Positions 1 through 9,173 of a DNA stretch of 64,000 nt are shown piece after piece (the stretch's first letter is position 1; the number at the start of each line of letters is the position of its first letter). This stretch comes from Nocardia abscessus (GTDB lineage: Bacteria > Actinomycetota > Actinomycetes > Mycobacteriales > Mycobacteriaceae). The position numbers and the translations under genes are program-made. The stretch spans positions 496,001 to 560,000 of the forward strand of contig NZ_JADLQO010000001.1 in the NCBI RefSeq assembly GCF_015477775.1, written 5' to 3'. The notes beneath the pieces were generated by a model. It was given only the letters and a program-made list of their open reading frames with translations, did no database searches and was not told where the DNA came from.

Positions 1-166
1 GTTCGCCGCGCCCCGTCTGTACCCATGGTCGGCCGTCTTGGAAAGCGAAGCTGCACGATCTGGAACGGTTGGGCTCAGCGGCGGCAGAGGGCGCTTGAAC
101 GGCCACTCCCGCGCTGACCAACGCCACCGCGGCGAGTCCCGTGGTCGCGATGTGGCGAATCTTCAT
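1..166 (-). CDS. Secreted small protein, 3' end outside window
   Basis: The reading frame runs off the left edge, so only the first 55 residues are visible. It starts with a basic MKIRH segment, a hydrophobic stretch rich in Ala, Val and Leu, and an APSAAAEP signal-peptidase I site near residue 30, so the product is probably exported. The mature part begins with a cysteine-containing segment (RSCSFAFQDG). The ATG is preceded by AAGGAG at a good distance, which fixes the start. I do not recognise the family from this fragment. Confidence 0.75.
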   Translation of the reverse strand, partial: MKIRHIATTGLAAVALVSAGVAVQAPSAAAEPNRSRSCSFAFQDGRPWVQTGRGE

Positions 167-328
167 AGTGTTTCTCCTTCTTCTCGATACAGAAAAAGGC
201 GCGCACCCAGGATGGATGCACGCCATGAAATGAAGCTCAATGCGAAGGTGCGCAGGGCACGAAAAACCGCGAACCGAACACCTGTCCCCACCCCGTGATG
301 TCACAAGCCCCCCAGCCGCGCCGTTGCC

Positions 329-394
329 CTAGCCCGCGCCGCGATCCTCCCCCGCAAACGCCGCCATCCCCACCAGGGCCAACGCAGCGATCAT
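329..394 (-). CDS. Possible 21-residue hydrophobic mini-ORF
   Basis: A short frame coding for a hydrophobic peptide (MIAALALVGMAAFAG then GEDRG-like end) starts with an ATG that overlaps, as ATGA, the stop of the frame coming from upstream. A 16-codon frame in turn overlaps the end of the gene at 438-647 in the same ATGA manner. Such chains of overlaps are typical of translational coupling, but the peptides are so short that chance cannot be excluded. It may equally be a remnant of a longer membrane protein. Confidence 0.22.
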   Translation of the reverse strand: MIAALALVGMAAFAGEDRGAG

Positions 395-437
395 GCGTTC
401 CATGTCTCCTGCACAGGGCGCAAACGATTTTGAGCCG

Positions 438-647
438 TCATCGCTCTAGGTACAGCCGTTCCCCCGGCAGCCTCGGTAAGTGGCCGGGGGCGCCCTTCGC
501 TACGTACACGCCCTCCGTGTGACGCCGTTCCCCTTCGTCCTGAACGAAGATCAACGCGGCAGTCAGACATGCCGCGAAATGCAGATGTAAGCCGCGCAGC
601 CACACGACGAGATGCACGTCCGGTTCGTTCGGCATCGGCGACGTCAT
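438..647 (-). CDS. Small conserved-type protein of the XRE-associated module
   Basis: This 69-residue protein (starting MTSPMPNEPDVHLVVW) has an amphipathic central part and a charged C-terminus. It has no signal peptide and no motif I can assign. Its ATG overlaps, as ATGA, the stop codon at which the neighbouring broken gene (644-858) would end if its frameshift were repaired. That indicates an original operon with translational coupling. Codon use (strong G/C third positions) supports a real gene. A role linked to the nearby XRE-type regulator is only inferred from position. Confidence 0.5.
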   Translation of the reverse strand: MTSPMPNEPDVHLVVWLRGLHLHFAACLTAALIFVQDEGERRHTEGVYVAKGAPGHLPRLPGERLYLER

Positions 648-858
648 CGCTCGCCCCGAGCCCGGAAATACCGGTAGTTCTCCGCGAAACGATGTCCGCG
701 GCTACCCGCGTCGAGCACTCCAACGGGTCGCAATCCTCATGCATCATGAACGCTTGAGCGGCTGCCTTACGGCTCGACACCGGCCATGCCGGGTTGTCGT
801 GCGCCCAGCGTCGATAGAACTCTTCTAACCCGATTTCAGCGTCGTACTTGTCGGACAT
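644..858 (-). pseudogene. Small conserved-type gene broken by a one-base loss
   Basis: The first 57 codons encode a convincing protein (MSDKYDAEIGLEEFYRRW... ending near ECSTRVAADIV). After that the open frame becomes Arg/Ser-rich and overlaps the next gene. A second frame supplies a natural ending (AENYRYFRARGER then TGA) whose TGA overlaps the ATG of the 438-647 gene. The span is 215 nt, exactly one base short of a 71-residue gene. The shift falls at GTTTCGCGG, where one missing T or C would restore it. It is read here as a frameshifted gene; a sequencing error is the main alternative. Confidence 0.55.
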
Positions 859-904
859 GCCGCCCTGTAACAGCTTCAACCGGTGACGCATGCGAGTTCC
901 GCTG

Positions 905-1353
905 TTACGCATACGTTCGCGCCCATCCCCGGTGCCGCGCTGCATTCTCGGCACGGATCGCGCGGATAGCTTCAACGATCACGTGACCGGATGAACCTAC
1001 ATGGCTGTCCGGGCGCACGATCCACGCACGGAACATGGTCCCTCGATCGGCGGGACTCGGCAGCCCGATCGTTCCGTCACGCGCAATCGACACATCCAAC
1101 CGAAACATCTCAGTGAACAATGGAGTCTCGTCCGGGATGTCCGGCCGGATAATGAATGTCCACCGTTTCGACCGTGGGTGCGACAGGACCGGCCCCAGCT
1201 TGTACCCGCGCTGTTGCATCCACGCCTTCACGTGCTGCCCCAACACAGCGGGCATAGTGATCGCCCACACCGGGCCACGATCCGGCCCACGTGGGGAGGG
1301 TCCACGGTGGCGGGTATGTCGCACACGTTCCGGTAGTAGGCACAGCGGGACAT
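905..1353 (-). pseudogene. WTFL-type actinobacterial hypothetical protein, apparently frameshifted
   Basis: The downstream frame (from ATG 1255 or GTG 1270) encodes about 116 residues containing MPAVLGQHVKAWM, a HPRSKRWTFIIRP stretch and LPSPADRG. The same pattern recurs in the protein at 17694-18146, so this is a real family. A different frame just upstream starts at ATG 1353 and reads MSRCAYYRNVCDIPATVDPP before GRIVARCG, then stops after 41 codons. Adding one G to the GGG run near 1265 would join the two parts into one 149-residue protein. The upstream frame could instead be a separate 41-residue cysteine-rich peptide. Function is unknown; relatives tend to sit beside XRE-type regulators, as here. 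Confidence 0.55.
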
Positions 1354-1558
1354 CGGTGTGTCCCCGAACGCTTCTCGACGCATCGCGCTCCCCTGATCGC
1401 ACTATTCGTCTGGGCTGCGCCCGGTCTCCGCCTCCGAGCGGAGTGCAGGCGTTGGGCGGCAGCCGCACCAACCGGGCACCAATCAACATCAACACGCGCA
1501 ACTGCATCGGTGCAGGACTAAGCTGTTTTCAAAGCGACAGGGCCACATTTGAAAACAC

Positions 1559-2519
1559 ATGGGTGGGTGTGAGATGGCTTCAGCGAGTCAACGATTGTGC
1601 GGGATGGAACCAGACAGAACCGGCCGGACACTCAGGCAGCAACGGACCGAACGCGGAATCACCCTGCGGGAGCTTTCAGGGCAGACTTTTTGCGACTACT
1701 CCCAGCTCGCGAACATTGAAGCGGGCCGACGTTGGCCCAAAGATCGCGGATGGGCCGAACGGGTAGACCGTGCACTCAACGCAGGCGGAACACTGATCGC
1801 GGCCTGGGACGCGGACCAGGCGGAACGCGCACGGCGTGATGACACGTTGCGGATGCTGGACAAGCGCGGCGGGAGTCGGAAGCACTTCTCGCCACTCCGG
1901 ACGCGGCACCGCTGGACGACGTGCAGGGCGGCATCATCGACATTGCCCGCAACGCACGGTTCGAGTCCTACGACCGCACTCTCAGCCGGGCAATGGACAT
2001 TCGCGCCGAGTTGATGCGCCGTATCAAGATGGGCGCACACCGCCCGGACGAGAGTCGTACCTGACGCTCGACCTAGGGCAAGCGGACACAGCGCGCGTCC
2101 ACGCACAAGCGTCGTTTCAACTGGGTGATCGTGCGGACCACGACCAGTTGAGGGCATGGGCGCGCGGCACACAGGCGTTGGCATTTCGGTTCGTGAAAGA
2201 TTTCGAGCGCGCACGGGACGCCGCCACAGACGGATTGAAGTACGTCACGCATTCAACTGGCACAGCCGAACCCAGACTGTTGTGTGGTCTGGCTGCGTCC
2301 GTCGCGAACCTTGGCGACTCGACACGTGCGCTAGAACTGCTCGATCAAGCTGAGCGTGCCCGAGAGGCAGCAGGACCAGACGAGATACCCGGCCTGTTCA
2401 CGTTCACGCCAGCGAAGCTGACACGAATCCGAGCATCACTGTCATTTGCGCCACTCGCCGCCGACCTCATCGCACACTTGACTCCAAGGGCACACCGATT
2501 CGATGAGAAGGAGGGCAAC
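1559..2519 (+). pseudogene. XRE-family helix-turn-helix regulator, multiply frameshifted and 3'-truncated
   Basis: The first frame encodes an HTH domain (RTLRQQRTERGITLRELSGQ, then YSQLANIEAGRRWP, roughly residues 20-75). At about 1865 the protein continues in another frame (RRESEALLATPDAAPLDDV to RIKMGAHRPDE), which stops at about 2062. It resumes in a third frame (SYLTLDLGQADTARVHAQASF to GLFTFTPAKL), a TPR-like helical region. Each switch fits loss of one base; AAGCGCGGC needs one G to read DKARRESEA. The usual end of such regulators is missing after about 2410. The last frame runs without a stop into the HD-domain gene. No functional full-length product is expected. Confidence 0.7.
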
Positions 2520-3272
2520 GTGGCAGGACCGACGGGCCTCGATTGGGCATGGGCCACCCGCACCGGTGGTGCGCTGTCGGGGGCGCAACGCCGCCGATTG
2601 GCCGTTGCGACCGCTCGCACGCTGCCCGCCATGGCGCCCAACCGGGTCCGCCTCGCGCTGGGTCGGCGGGGGCGCGGGAAATTGGAGTTCGCCGGTCTGC
2701 GATTACCGGATTCCAAGCTCGCCGTCGCGGCGGAAACCGAGGCGCGCGAGGTGCTTTCCCCGCACGTGCTGGACCATTCGCTGCGGACCTACTACTTCGG
2801 ACGGGTCCTTGCCGACCTCGACGGCGCCGCCTATGACGACGAACTCGTCTACGTCTCCTGCCTGCTGCACGATCTTCAGCTCGAACACCCCACGCCGGGT
2901 AGATGTTTCGCGGTGGTGGGCGGGGAGCGGGCCGCTACCGTCGCACTCGGCGCGGGCGCCACGCCGGAACGGGCCGACGCGATCGGCGCGGCCATCGCCG
3001 CCCACATCACACCCGGCGTCGCCGACGATCTCAGCGACCCGGGGGGCTTCGTCTCCGCGGGGGCTTCAGTGGACGTGCTCGGGACGCGGCTGGCGGAGCT
3101 GGACCGGGATTGGGTCGCCGAACTGCTGCGACGTCATCCGCGCCAGAAGTTCAAGCGGCACGTCGTCGCGGCATTCCGAGCCGAAGCGAAGGCGATGCCT
3201 GCGGGCCGGATTCACTGGCTCAACCGCGCAGGCTTCCTGATGATGATCCGGATGGCCCCGTTCCCCGAATAG
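2520..3272 (+). CDS. HD-domain protein
   Basis: A 250-residue cytoplasmic protein. An HD-type metal site is visible in the stretch VLDHSLRTYYFGRVLA followed by YVSCLLHDLQLE, with a later AAIAAHI, matching the His...His-Asp...His pattern of HD phosphohydrolases. The GTG start at 2520 is chosen because AAGGAGG lies five bases upstream; the open frame itself extends further 5' into the broken XRE gene. Homologues in actinobacteria are annotated only as HD-domain proteins, sometimes compared with cyanamide hydratase. The substrate cannot be told from sequence. A strong hairpin follows it. Confidence 0.8.
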   Translation: MAGPTGLDWAWATRTGGALSGAQRRRLAVATARTLPAMAPNRVRLALGRRGRGKLEFAGLRLPDSKLAVAAETEAREVLSPHVLDHSLRTYYFGRVLADLDGAAYDDELVYVSCLLHDLQLEHPTPGRCFAVVGGERAATVALGAGATPERADAIGAAIAAHITPGVADDLSDPGGFVSAGASVDVLGTRLAELDRDWVAELLRRHPRQKFKRHVVAAFRAEAKAMPAGRIHWLNRAGFLMMIRMAPFPE

Positions 3273-3320
3273 CGCCGGCGGATTCCGGAGCTGAGCGGAA
3301 ACATTTGTCGCGCAGAACAA

Positions 3321-3357
3321 ATCGCCCCGCACCATCTGTCAGATGGTGCGGGGCGAT
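3321..3357. terminator. Perfect 17-bp hairpin, bidirectional terminator
   Basis: ATCGCCCCGCACCATCT and its exact reverse complement flank a 3-nt loop. The hairpin lies between the convergent HD-domain gene and pckG, so it probably ends both transcripts. There is no long T-run, as is common in high-GC actinobacteria. Confidence 0.8.
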
Positions 3358-3375
3358 GCTACTTTGGGTGGAGTG

Positions 3376-5208
3376 TCAGCCCAGACGCTGCTTGAGCGCC
3401 TCGAACTCGTCGCGCACGCCGGACGGCAGCTTGTCGCCGACGAACTCGAACCACTCTTCGATCAGCGGGATCTCCTTGCGCCACTCCTCGGCGTTCACGG
3501 CGAGCGCCTCGTCGACGTCCGTGGGATCGACGTCCAGCCCGTCCAGGTCGAGCTGGGTGGCGGTCGGCACGTTACCGATCGCGGTCGCCTCGGCCTCGGC
3601 GGAACCCTCGATGCGGCCGACGATCCACTCCAGCACGCGGGAGTTCTCGCCGAAGCCGGGCCACAGGAAGCGGCCGTCCTCGCCGCGGCGGAACCAGTTG
3701 ACGTAGAAGATCTTCGGCAGCTTGGTCGCGTCGGCGTTCTTGCCGAGGTTGATCCAGTGACCCAGGTAGTCGCCGACGTGGTAGCCCAGGAACGGCAGCA
3801 TGGCCATCGGGTCACGGCGGACGGTGCCCACCTTGCCCTCGGCGGCCGCGGTCTGCTCGGAGGACAGCGTCGCGCCCATGAACACGCCGTGCTGCCAGTC
3901 GAAGGACTCGGTGACCAGCGGGACGGTGGTCTTGCGGCGACCGCCGAACAGGATCGCCGAGATCGGCACACCCTGCGGGTCGTCCCACTCGGGCGCCAGG
4001 ATCGGGCACTGCGCCATCGGCGTGCAGTAGCGCGAGTTCGGGTGGGCGGCCAGCGTCTCGGTCTCCCGCAGGTACCAGTCGTTGCCCTTCCAGTCGATCA
4101 GGTGGTCGGGTTCGCCCTCCAGGCCCTCCCACCACACGTCGCCGTTGTCGGTCAGCGCGACGTTGGTGTAGACGGTGTTGCCCGCTTCCACGGTGGCCAT
4201 GGCGTTGGGGTTCGAGCTGCGGTTGGTGCCAGGCGCGACGCCGAAGAAGCCGTATTCCGGGTTCACGGCGTAGAGGCGGCCGTCCTTGCCGAAGCGCATC
4301 CAGGCGATGTCGTCGCCCAGGGTCTCGGCGCGCCAGCCCGGCACGGTCGGCTGGATCATCGCGAGGTTGGTCTTGCCGCAGGCGCTCGGGAACGCGGCGG
4401 CGATGTAGTACGCCTTGTTCTCCGGGGAGATCAGCTTGAGGATCAGCATGTGCTCGGCCAGCCAGCCCTCGTCGTGGGCCATCGCCGAGGCGATCCGCAG
4501 CGAGTAGCACTTCTTGCCGAGCAGCGCGTTGCCGCCGTAGCCGGAGCCGTAGCTCCAGATCTCCCGGTCCTCGGGGAAGTGGGTGATGTACTTGGTGTCG
4601 TTGCACGGCCACGGCACGTCGGCCTGGCCATCGGCCAGCGGCGCGCCCACGGAGTGCAGCGCCTTCACGAACGGGCGGTCGGCGCCCAGCTTCTCCAGGG
4701 CGGCCGAACCCATGCGGGTCATCACGCGCATCGACACCACGACGTATTCGGAGTCGGTGATCTCGACGCCGAGCTTCGGGTCTTCGGCGCCCAGCGGGCC
4801 CATGCAGAACGGCACCACGTACATGGTGCGGCCCTTCATCGAGCCGCGGTACAGCTCGGTCATGGTGGCGCGCATCTCGGTGGGGTCGACCCAGTTGTTG
4901 GTCGGGCCCGCGTCGGCCTCGGACTTCGAACAGATGAACGTGCGGGATTCCACCCGGGCCACGTCGGAGGGATCGGAGAGGGCGAGGAAGGAGTTCGGCT
5001 TCTTCTTCTCGTCCAGGCGCTTGAACGTCCCCGCCGCCACGAGCTGCTCGGTGAGCCGCTCCCATTCCTCGTCGGAGCCGTCCGCCCACACCACACGATC
5101 CGGCTGGGTGAGTTCGGCGACTTCTTGTACCCAGGCGAGTAGTTCGCTGTGCTCGGTCGGCGCCTTGCCGTCGGATCCACGAAGACCAGGAATGGTCGCT
5201 GACGTCAT
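3376..5208 (-). CDS. pckG: Phosphoenolpyruvate carboxykinase (GTP)
   Basis: This 610-residue cytoplasmic enzyme converts oxaloacetate and GTP to phosphoenolpyruvate, CO2 and GDP, the entry step of gluconeogenesis. Family hallmarks are clear: [12 protein letters not shown] (the P-loop, about residues 272-283), [12 protein letters not shown], and the [12 protein letters not shown] and [20 protein letters not shown] regions. Length matches the GTP-type family (about 600-610). The ATG has AGGAG seven bases upstream. It is transcribed alone, ends at a strong hairpin, and lies next to the GTPase pair exactly as pckA does in mycobacteria. Confidence 0.98.
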   Translation of the reverse strand: MTSATIPGLRGSDGKAPTEHSELLAWVQEVAELTQPDRVVWADGSDEEWERLTEQLVAAGTFKRLDEKKKPNSFLALSDPSDVARVESRTFICSKSEADAGPTNNWVDPTEMRATMTELYRGSMKGRTMYVVPFCMGPLGAEDPKLGVEITDSEYVVVSMRVMTRMGSAALEKLGADRPFVKALHSVGAPLADGQADVPWPCNDTKYITHFPEDREIWSYGSGYGGNALLGKKCYSLRIASAMAHDEGWLAEHMLILKLISPENKAYYIAAAFPSACGKTNLAMIQPTVPGWRAETLGDDIAWMRFGKDGRLYAVNPEYGFFGVAPGTNRSSNPNAMATVEAGNTVYTNVALTDNGDVWWEGLEGEPDHLIDWKGNDWYLRETETLAAHPNSRYCTPMAQCPILAPEWDDPQGVPISAILFGGRRKTTVPLVTESFDWQHGVFMGATLSSEQTAAAEGKVGTVRRDPMAMLPFLGYHVGDYLGHWINLGKNADATKLPKIFYVNWFRRGEDGRFLWPGFGENSRVLEWIVGRIEGSAEAEATAIGNVPTATQLDLDGLDVDPTDVDEALAVNAEEWRKEIPLIEEWFEFVGDKLPSGVRDEFEALKQRLG

Positions 5209-5427
5209 GAAAACTCTCCTGAGATGGGCGACTACTCGCTGCTTCGCCGCCTGGCCCTAGGCCCATGACCAGCGCGAATGCACCGAGCGCCACCGTTGGC
5301 GGGAAGGCGCCCGCTCCGACCGGTCGAATGCGCACCCTCAGGAGGGCGGCAGATCAGGACTTAGCGGACGCCCAAGTTCCTGAATAGAGGTTAACGCGAT
5401 GTGACGGCCGGTACGGTATCGGGTTCC

Positions 5428-7053
5428 TCACTGTGTACCCAATTGGTCGTTCGTTCCAACAGGTGAGAGCCAGCGATCGAGAACCCGGATATCGCGCTCG
5501 CATGCGGCGAGTTGACCGGGCTGCGCGGCCGTGGTCCGGCGCAATTCGGCCTCCAGCTGGGCCACCCGGCGATCGGTCTCGACCATTCGCGCGGCGCTTG
5601 CCTGGACCACGTGTTCGGCCAGAACGGTCTCGGCTTCCACGATGGCAGTCGCCACTCGCTGCTCGAGCTGGGCTTTTACGTTGACCAACGCGTCGGCCAC
5701 CCATTGCCGGATGTGCGCCCGCTCGGCCAGCTGGCCGCGGGCGCGGACCACCCACGCCGCCGCACCACCGCCGAGCAGCAGGGTGACGGGCACGGTCGCG
5801 ACGTCGAGAGCGGGGACGAGCGAGAACGGAGCAACCAGCAGGCGACCGAGGCCGACACCCGCCGACGCGCCGAGCGCGATCATAAGGTGATCTTCGACAC
5901 CCCGATGACGGGGCTCGGGATCCGGTCCCACCCGAGGGGCCGGGTCGCGCCGTCGCGGCGGTGTACCCCGATCCGCGCCCGCGATCCGGGCGCTCAGTTC
6001 GGCGAGGCGCTGATCGATGCTGTGGTCGAAAGCGCCGGTCAGTTCTGTGACGGTGCGCTGGAGCCGTGCGGGGTAGCCGGTGATTTCGGCGGTGCGCAGC
6101 CGGTCCAGCTCGGCGCGTGCGGTGGCGTGCAATGCGCGGACTCGCGCGCCGATGTCGGTCATCAAGTCCACCCGGGCCAGGTGCAACTGCCCGCGCAGGG
6201 TGGACATCGCGGTGGCGCGTCCGCCGTCGCGGCCGGCCAGGAGAACGGCGCGTTGCTCGCGCAGCCGCGCCGGTTCGGCGCCGGAGCGCAGCGCGGCCAC
6301 CTGCTCGACCACCCGCTGACGGGTGTCGGCCAAGACCCGCGCGGCGACCGCGGCCGGCTGGTCGCCTCCTGCGGCGGCCGCCGCGGTGAGCCGCGCGTGC
6401 AGATCCCCTAGACCGGAGCGATCGAGCAATCCGGCGTCGCCCGCGGTGCGTGCGGCCGCCGCCAGCCGCGCCGAGACCGGGACGATGTCCAGGTCGGCGG
6501 CACCCTGCTCGGCGAGCAGCTCCAGGTCACGCGTCCGCACCGCACGCCAGTCCCGGTAGGCGTGGATGCCGTTCATCGCCAGCAGCAAGTGGGTGCCGTC
6601 GGCGCGCAACCGGTGGATCACCCCCAGCAGGTCCGCGCCGAGGGTGGTGCCCGCGTCGAGCAGGATCAGCGCCACCGCGGGCGCGGCGGGCGCGGCGGTC
6701 TCCGCCGTGTTCGGGTCGGCGACGGGTTCGGACAGCGTGACGCGCGGTTCGAAACGGGCCAGCTCGGTGCGCAGCAGGGTCGTGTTGACGTCGGCGGGGC
6801 CGATCACCGCGACCGCGCCCGCCGCACCGGACCCGTGTACCGCGCGCAACAGCGCCATACCCTGCGGGTTCCAGCGCTCCACCACGGCCGCGAGCTCGGG
6901 CGACGCGGCGACCGCCGTCGCCAGGGCCGGGCGATCGGATCCGCCCTCGATGGCCGGGCCTCGGTGGGACATCTCAGGTCCGGCTGCCGAGACCGGATCC
7001 GCCGCGGCAGGCGCGGCCGCCGTCGATGATTCCGGTGGCTCAGAGACCGGCAC
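5428..7053 (-). CDS. Dynamin-like membrane-associated GTPase-related protein
   Basis: A 541-residue protein corresponding in position to Rv0210 beside mycobacterial pckA. The N-terminal half has a nucleotide-fold region with VALILLDAG and LLLAMNGI, but I see no good P-loop, so nucleotide binding may be degenerate. The middle and C-terminal parts are helical and Arg/Glu/Ala-rich (coiled-coil-like), interrupted near residues 385-440 by a glycine-rich hydrophobic hairpin (LMIALGASAGVGLG... VPVTLLLGGGAAAWVV) that could enter the membrane. This is the layout of bacterial dynamin-like proteins. It starts with GTG and overlaps the end of the upstream gene by 14 bp, so the two are co-translated and probably form a heteromeric pair. 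Confidence 0.75.
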   Translation of the reverse strand: MPVSEPPESSTAAAPAAADPVSAAGPEMSHRGPAIEGGSDRPALATAVAASPELAAVVERWNPQGMALLRAVHGSGAAGAVAVIGPADVNTTLLRTELARFEPRVTLSEPVADPNTAETAAPAAPAVALILLDAGTTLGADLLGVIHRLRADGTHLLLAMNGIHAYRDWRAVRTRDLELLAEQGAADLDIVPVSARLAAAARTAGDAGLLDRSGLGDLHARLTAAAAAGGDQPAAVAARVLADTRQRVVEQVAALRSGAEPARLREQRAVLLAGRDGGRATAMSTLRGQLHLARVDLMTDIGARVRALHATARAELDRLRTAEITGYPARLQRTVTELTGAFDHSIDQRLAELSARIAGADRGTPPRRRDPAPRVGPDPEPRHRGVEDHLMIALGASAGVGLGRLLVAPFSLVPALDVATVPVTLLLGGGAAAWVVRARGQLAERAHIRQWVADALVNVKAQLEQRVATAIVEAETVLAEHVVQASAARMVETDRRVAQLEAELRRTTAAQPGQLAACERDIRVLDRWLSPVGTNDQLGTQ

Positions 7054-8173
7054 TACTCATCCGTTCCCATAGTCGGACGTACCCGTTGTGCACGCGCAAG
7101 GCGGCGCGGCGGGCCGCAGGAGGCATATCGCTGGTGACGACGGCGCGCCAGCGGGATGCTCGGGTCAGCGCGTCGTCGGCGTCGGAGGGCGCGGGAGCGG
7201 GATATCCCGCCGCGAGGTGGGCCACCTCCGGCCCGGCGAGCCCCGCGCAGAGCCCGAGCCAGAGAGCGTCGTCACTGAAGAGATAGGACTCCAGGAGGTC
7301 GCGGGCGCGACCGCCCTCCTCCGGGACCGCGCGGGCCGCGAGCCGGGCCAGCTCGTCGAGCAGTTCGCCGCCGCGCAGCGCGGACACCTGCTCGTAGCGG
7401 CGCTGCAACAGCTGGTGCAGCGCATCGATGCCGCTGGCCGCGTGCAGTATCTGCAGCAGCGCCTGCGGGGTGAGGTGCGGATCATGGCGAAGGGCCGCGC
7501 ACGCGCAGGCCACGCCGTACAAATCCCAGCGGCGCAGCAACTCCTCGCGCTGCTCGGCGTCCGGTCCCGGCGCGACGAACAGATCCGGGGACAGGACCAG
7601 CGCCGGGTCGGCTTCGCCGGCGAGTTTGCGCAGCAGGTCCAGTTCGGCGCCGGTCAGCACGCCAGCCCTGGTGCGCGTCGCCAGCGACGCGACCACCGGC
7701 ACCACCGGAATCCGCAGTTGGCCGCCGTACTGCTCGGCCGCGGCCACCGCGTCGCCCCAGCGGGAGCCGATCGCGTCGGCCTTGTTCAACACCGCGATCG
7801 TGCGCTGCGGCGGCAGCGTGGCAAGCACCCTGCGATCGGCGGGCGAGGGCGCGGCCGACAACACGTAGACGACGATGTCGGCGTCGAGTTCCGGATCGGC
7901 CGCCCCCGGCTGGTCCACCGGATCGGTCTCCACCGCCGACATGAGCGCGAGCGCGTGCAGCACCGTGGTCCGTCCCGCGTGCGCACGCCCGGTCACCTGG
8001 ATACGCGGCGGTTTGCGCCAAGCGCTGACGGCCGCTGCTGCGGCGTACCCGATCTGGGGATCGCGCCCCGTCCCGAAGCGCAGCTCGGCGAGCAGCTTGT
8101 CGAGCTGATCGTGACCGGACGTGGGAACACCGCGCTCCCGCAACGGCCCGTCGGACTCAGTGGCTGTCGGCAT
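7040..8173 (-). CDS. Dynamin-like GTPase partner protein
   Basis: A 377-residue protein matching Rv0209 by position. It carries a P-loop-like GRAHAGRTTVLHAL (about residues 65-78), a switch region with ADIVVYVLSAAP, and a NKAD base-recognition motif (about residue 130), all typical of GTPases. The rest is helical. The ATG at 8173 is preferred over the in-frame GTG at 8182 because the GAGGGGG upstream is then better spaced. It is first in a two-gene operon, and its 3' end overlaps the second GTPase-like gene. Likely role: membrane remodelling at the envelope, by analogy with bacterial dynamin pairs. Confidence 0.78.
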   Translation of the reverse strand: MPTATESDGPLRERGVPTSGHDQLDKLLAELRFGTGRDPQIGYAAAAAVSAWRKPPRIQVTGRAHAGRTTVLHALALMSAVETDPVDQPGAADPELDADIVVYVLSAAPSPADRRVLATLPPQRTIAVLNKADAIGSRWGDAVAAAEQYGGQLRIPVVPVVASLATRTRAGVLTGAELDLLRKLAGEADPALVLSPDLFVAPGPDAEQREELLRRWDLYGVACACAALRHDPHLTPQALLQILHAASGIDALHQLLQRRYEQVSALRGGELLDELARLAARAVPEEGGRARDLLESYLFSDDALWLGLCAGLAGPEVAHLAAGYPAPAPSDADDALTRASRWRAVVTSDMPPAARRAALRVHNGYVRLWERMSSAGL

Positions 8174-8239
8174 GCTGCACACCCCCTCTTACGGTGCGCA
8201 ATTCTGTCAGAAGTCCGGTCGCGGGACAGGCTCGACCGC

Positions 8240-9022
8240 TCAGCTGCCGCTGAAGTACTTGTTCGCGGTGCGCACCGCCCAGTTCGGCGCGTATTTCGCC
8301 ACCGTCGCCAGTACCTTCGCCTGCGTGCCCACCTCGTAGTGCACCTTCGGCAGCCGGGCGCGCTTGCGCGTGGCCTCCCAGATCCCGGTGGCGACATCCT
8401 CCGCCGACAACCGCACACCCAGCGACTTCGTCGTTCCGGTCGTCACACCGTCCACCATGGCCGTGGCCACGAACAACGGCCAGATCGCCAGCACCCGGAT
8501 GTCGTAGTGCTCCCACTCCAGGTCCAGCGCCTCGGTGAGGCTCTTGACCGCCGACTTCGTCGCTCCGTAGCTCGCGAGTTCGGCTTGGCCGTAGATCGCC
8601 GAAGCCGAGCAGAGGTTGACCACCTGGGCGCCCGGGGTGTCGCGCAGGTAGCGGAACGCGCTGTGCGTTCCGGCGAGCACCCCGACCAGGTTGACCTCGA
8701 CGATCGCTCGATGGGCGGCGAGGTCGAGCGACTCGAACGGCCCCGCTCGCAGGATGCCCGCGTTGTTGACCAGGATGTCCAGCCGTCCGGTTGCGGCGTG
8801 GAACTCGGCCAGCCGCTCCGCCCACTGCGTGTCGTTCGTCACATCCAGCACCCCGGTGTGCACGATGCCGCCCTTGTCGGCGATATCACCGGAGAGCCTG
8901 GTCAGGCCGACTTCGTCGATGTCGTAGGCCCCGACGTGGTACCCCTGCGCAGCGAAAAGCAAGGCCGTGGCTCGCCCGATACCGGCCGCCGCGCCGGTGA
9001 TGAACACTGTCGGTCTGCTCAT
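8240..9022 (-). CDS. Short-chain dehydrogenase/reductase (SDR)
   Basis: A 260-residue classical SDR. It has the Rossmann TGAAAGIG motif near the N-terminus, D in VLDVTN, NNAG (about residue 85), the catalytic Ser in SASAIYG and the YGATK active-site Tyr-Lys. The C-terminal region (RARLPKVHYEVGTQAKVL) resembles the Mycobacterium SDRs annotated as acyl or fatty oxidoreductases. The ATG at 9022 places the nucleotide motif at the usual distance from the N-terminus; an upstream in-frame GTG would add 21 residues of poor sequence. The substrate is not evident. It is divergent from the lipase gene. Confidence 0.88.
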   Translation of the reverse strand: MSRPTVFITGAAAGIGRATALLFAAQGYHVGAYDIDEVGLTRLSGDIADKGGIVHTGVLDVTNDTQWAERLAEFHAATGRLDILVNNAGILRAGPFESLDLAAHRAIVEVNLVGVLAGTHSAFRYLRDTPGAQVVNLCSASAIYGQAELASYGATKSAVKSLTEALDLEWEHYDIRVLAIWPLFVATAMVDGVTTGTTKSLGVRLSAEDVATGIWEATRKRARLPKVHYEVGTQAKVLATVAKYAPNWAVRTANKYFSGS

Positions 9023-9173
9023 GCCGGGGAGTCTAGTGCCGCGGACGCCGTGTACTCCGGGGTTCCCAGACGCCCGGTCGGTCACTTACCCTGCTGAAGT
9101 GGTCGGCACCACAACCGGTGCGCAGCTTCAACTTTCGCGTGCGGCAACCGACCTCGACGATGAGGAGGTTGCG

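Noticed and set aside
391-643. C-terminal continuation of the 644-858 frame down to 391
   Set aside because: This part is Arg/Ser-rich, antiparallel in character to a real protein and overlaps the gene at 438-647; it is most likely read-through after the frameshift.
1949-1961. GGTTCGAGTCC, like the T-arm of a tRNA
   Set aside because: It lies in the coding part of the XRE remnant (NARFESYD), and no acceptor or anticodon arm fits around it.
3343-5142. Long plus-strand open frame antisense to pckG (599 codons)
   Set aside because: It mirrors the codon structure of pckG, is very rich in Arg, Gly and Val, and shows no motif. Such shadows are usual at this GC content.
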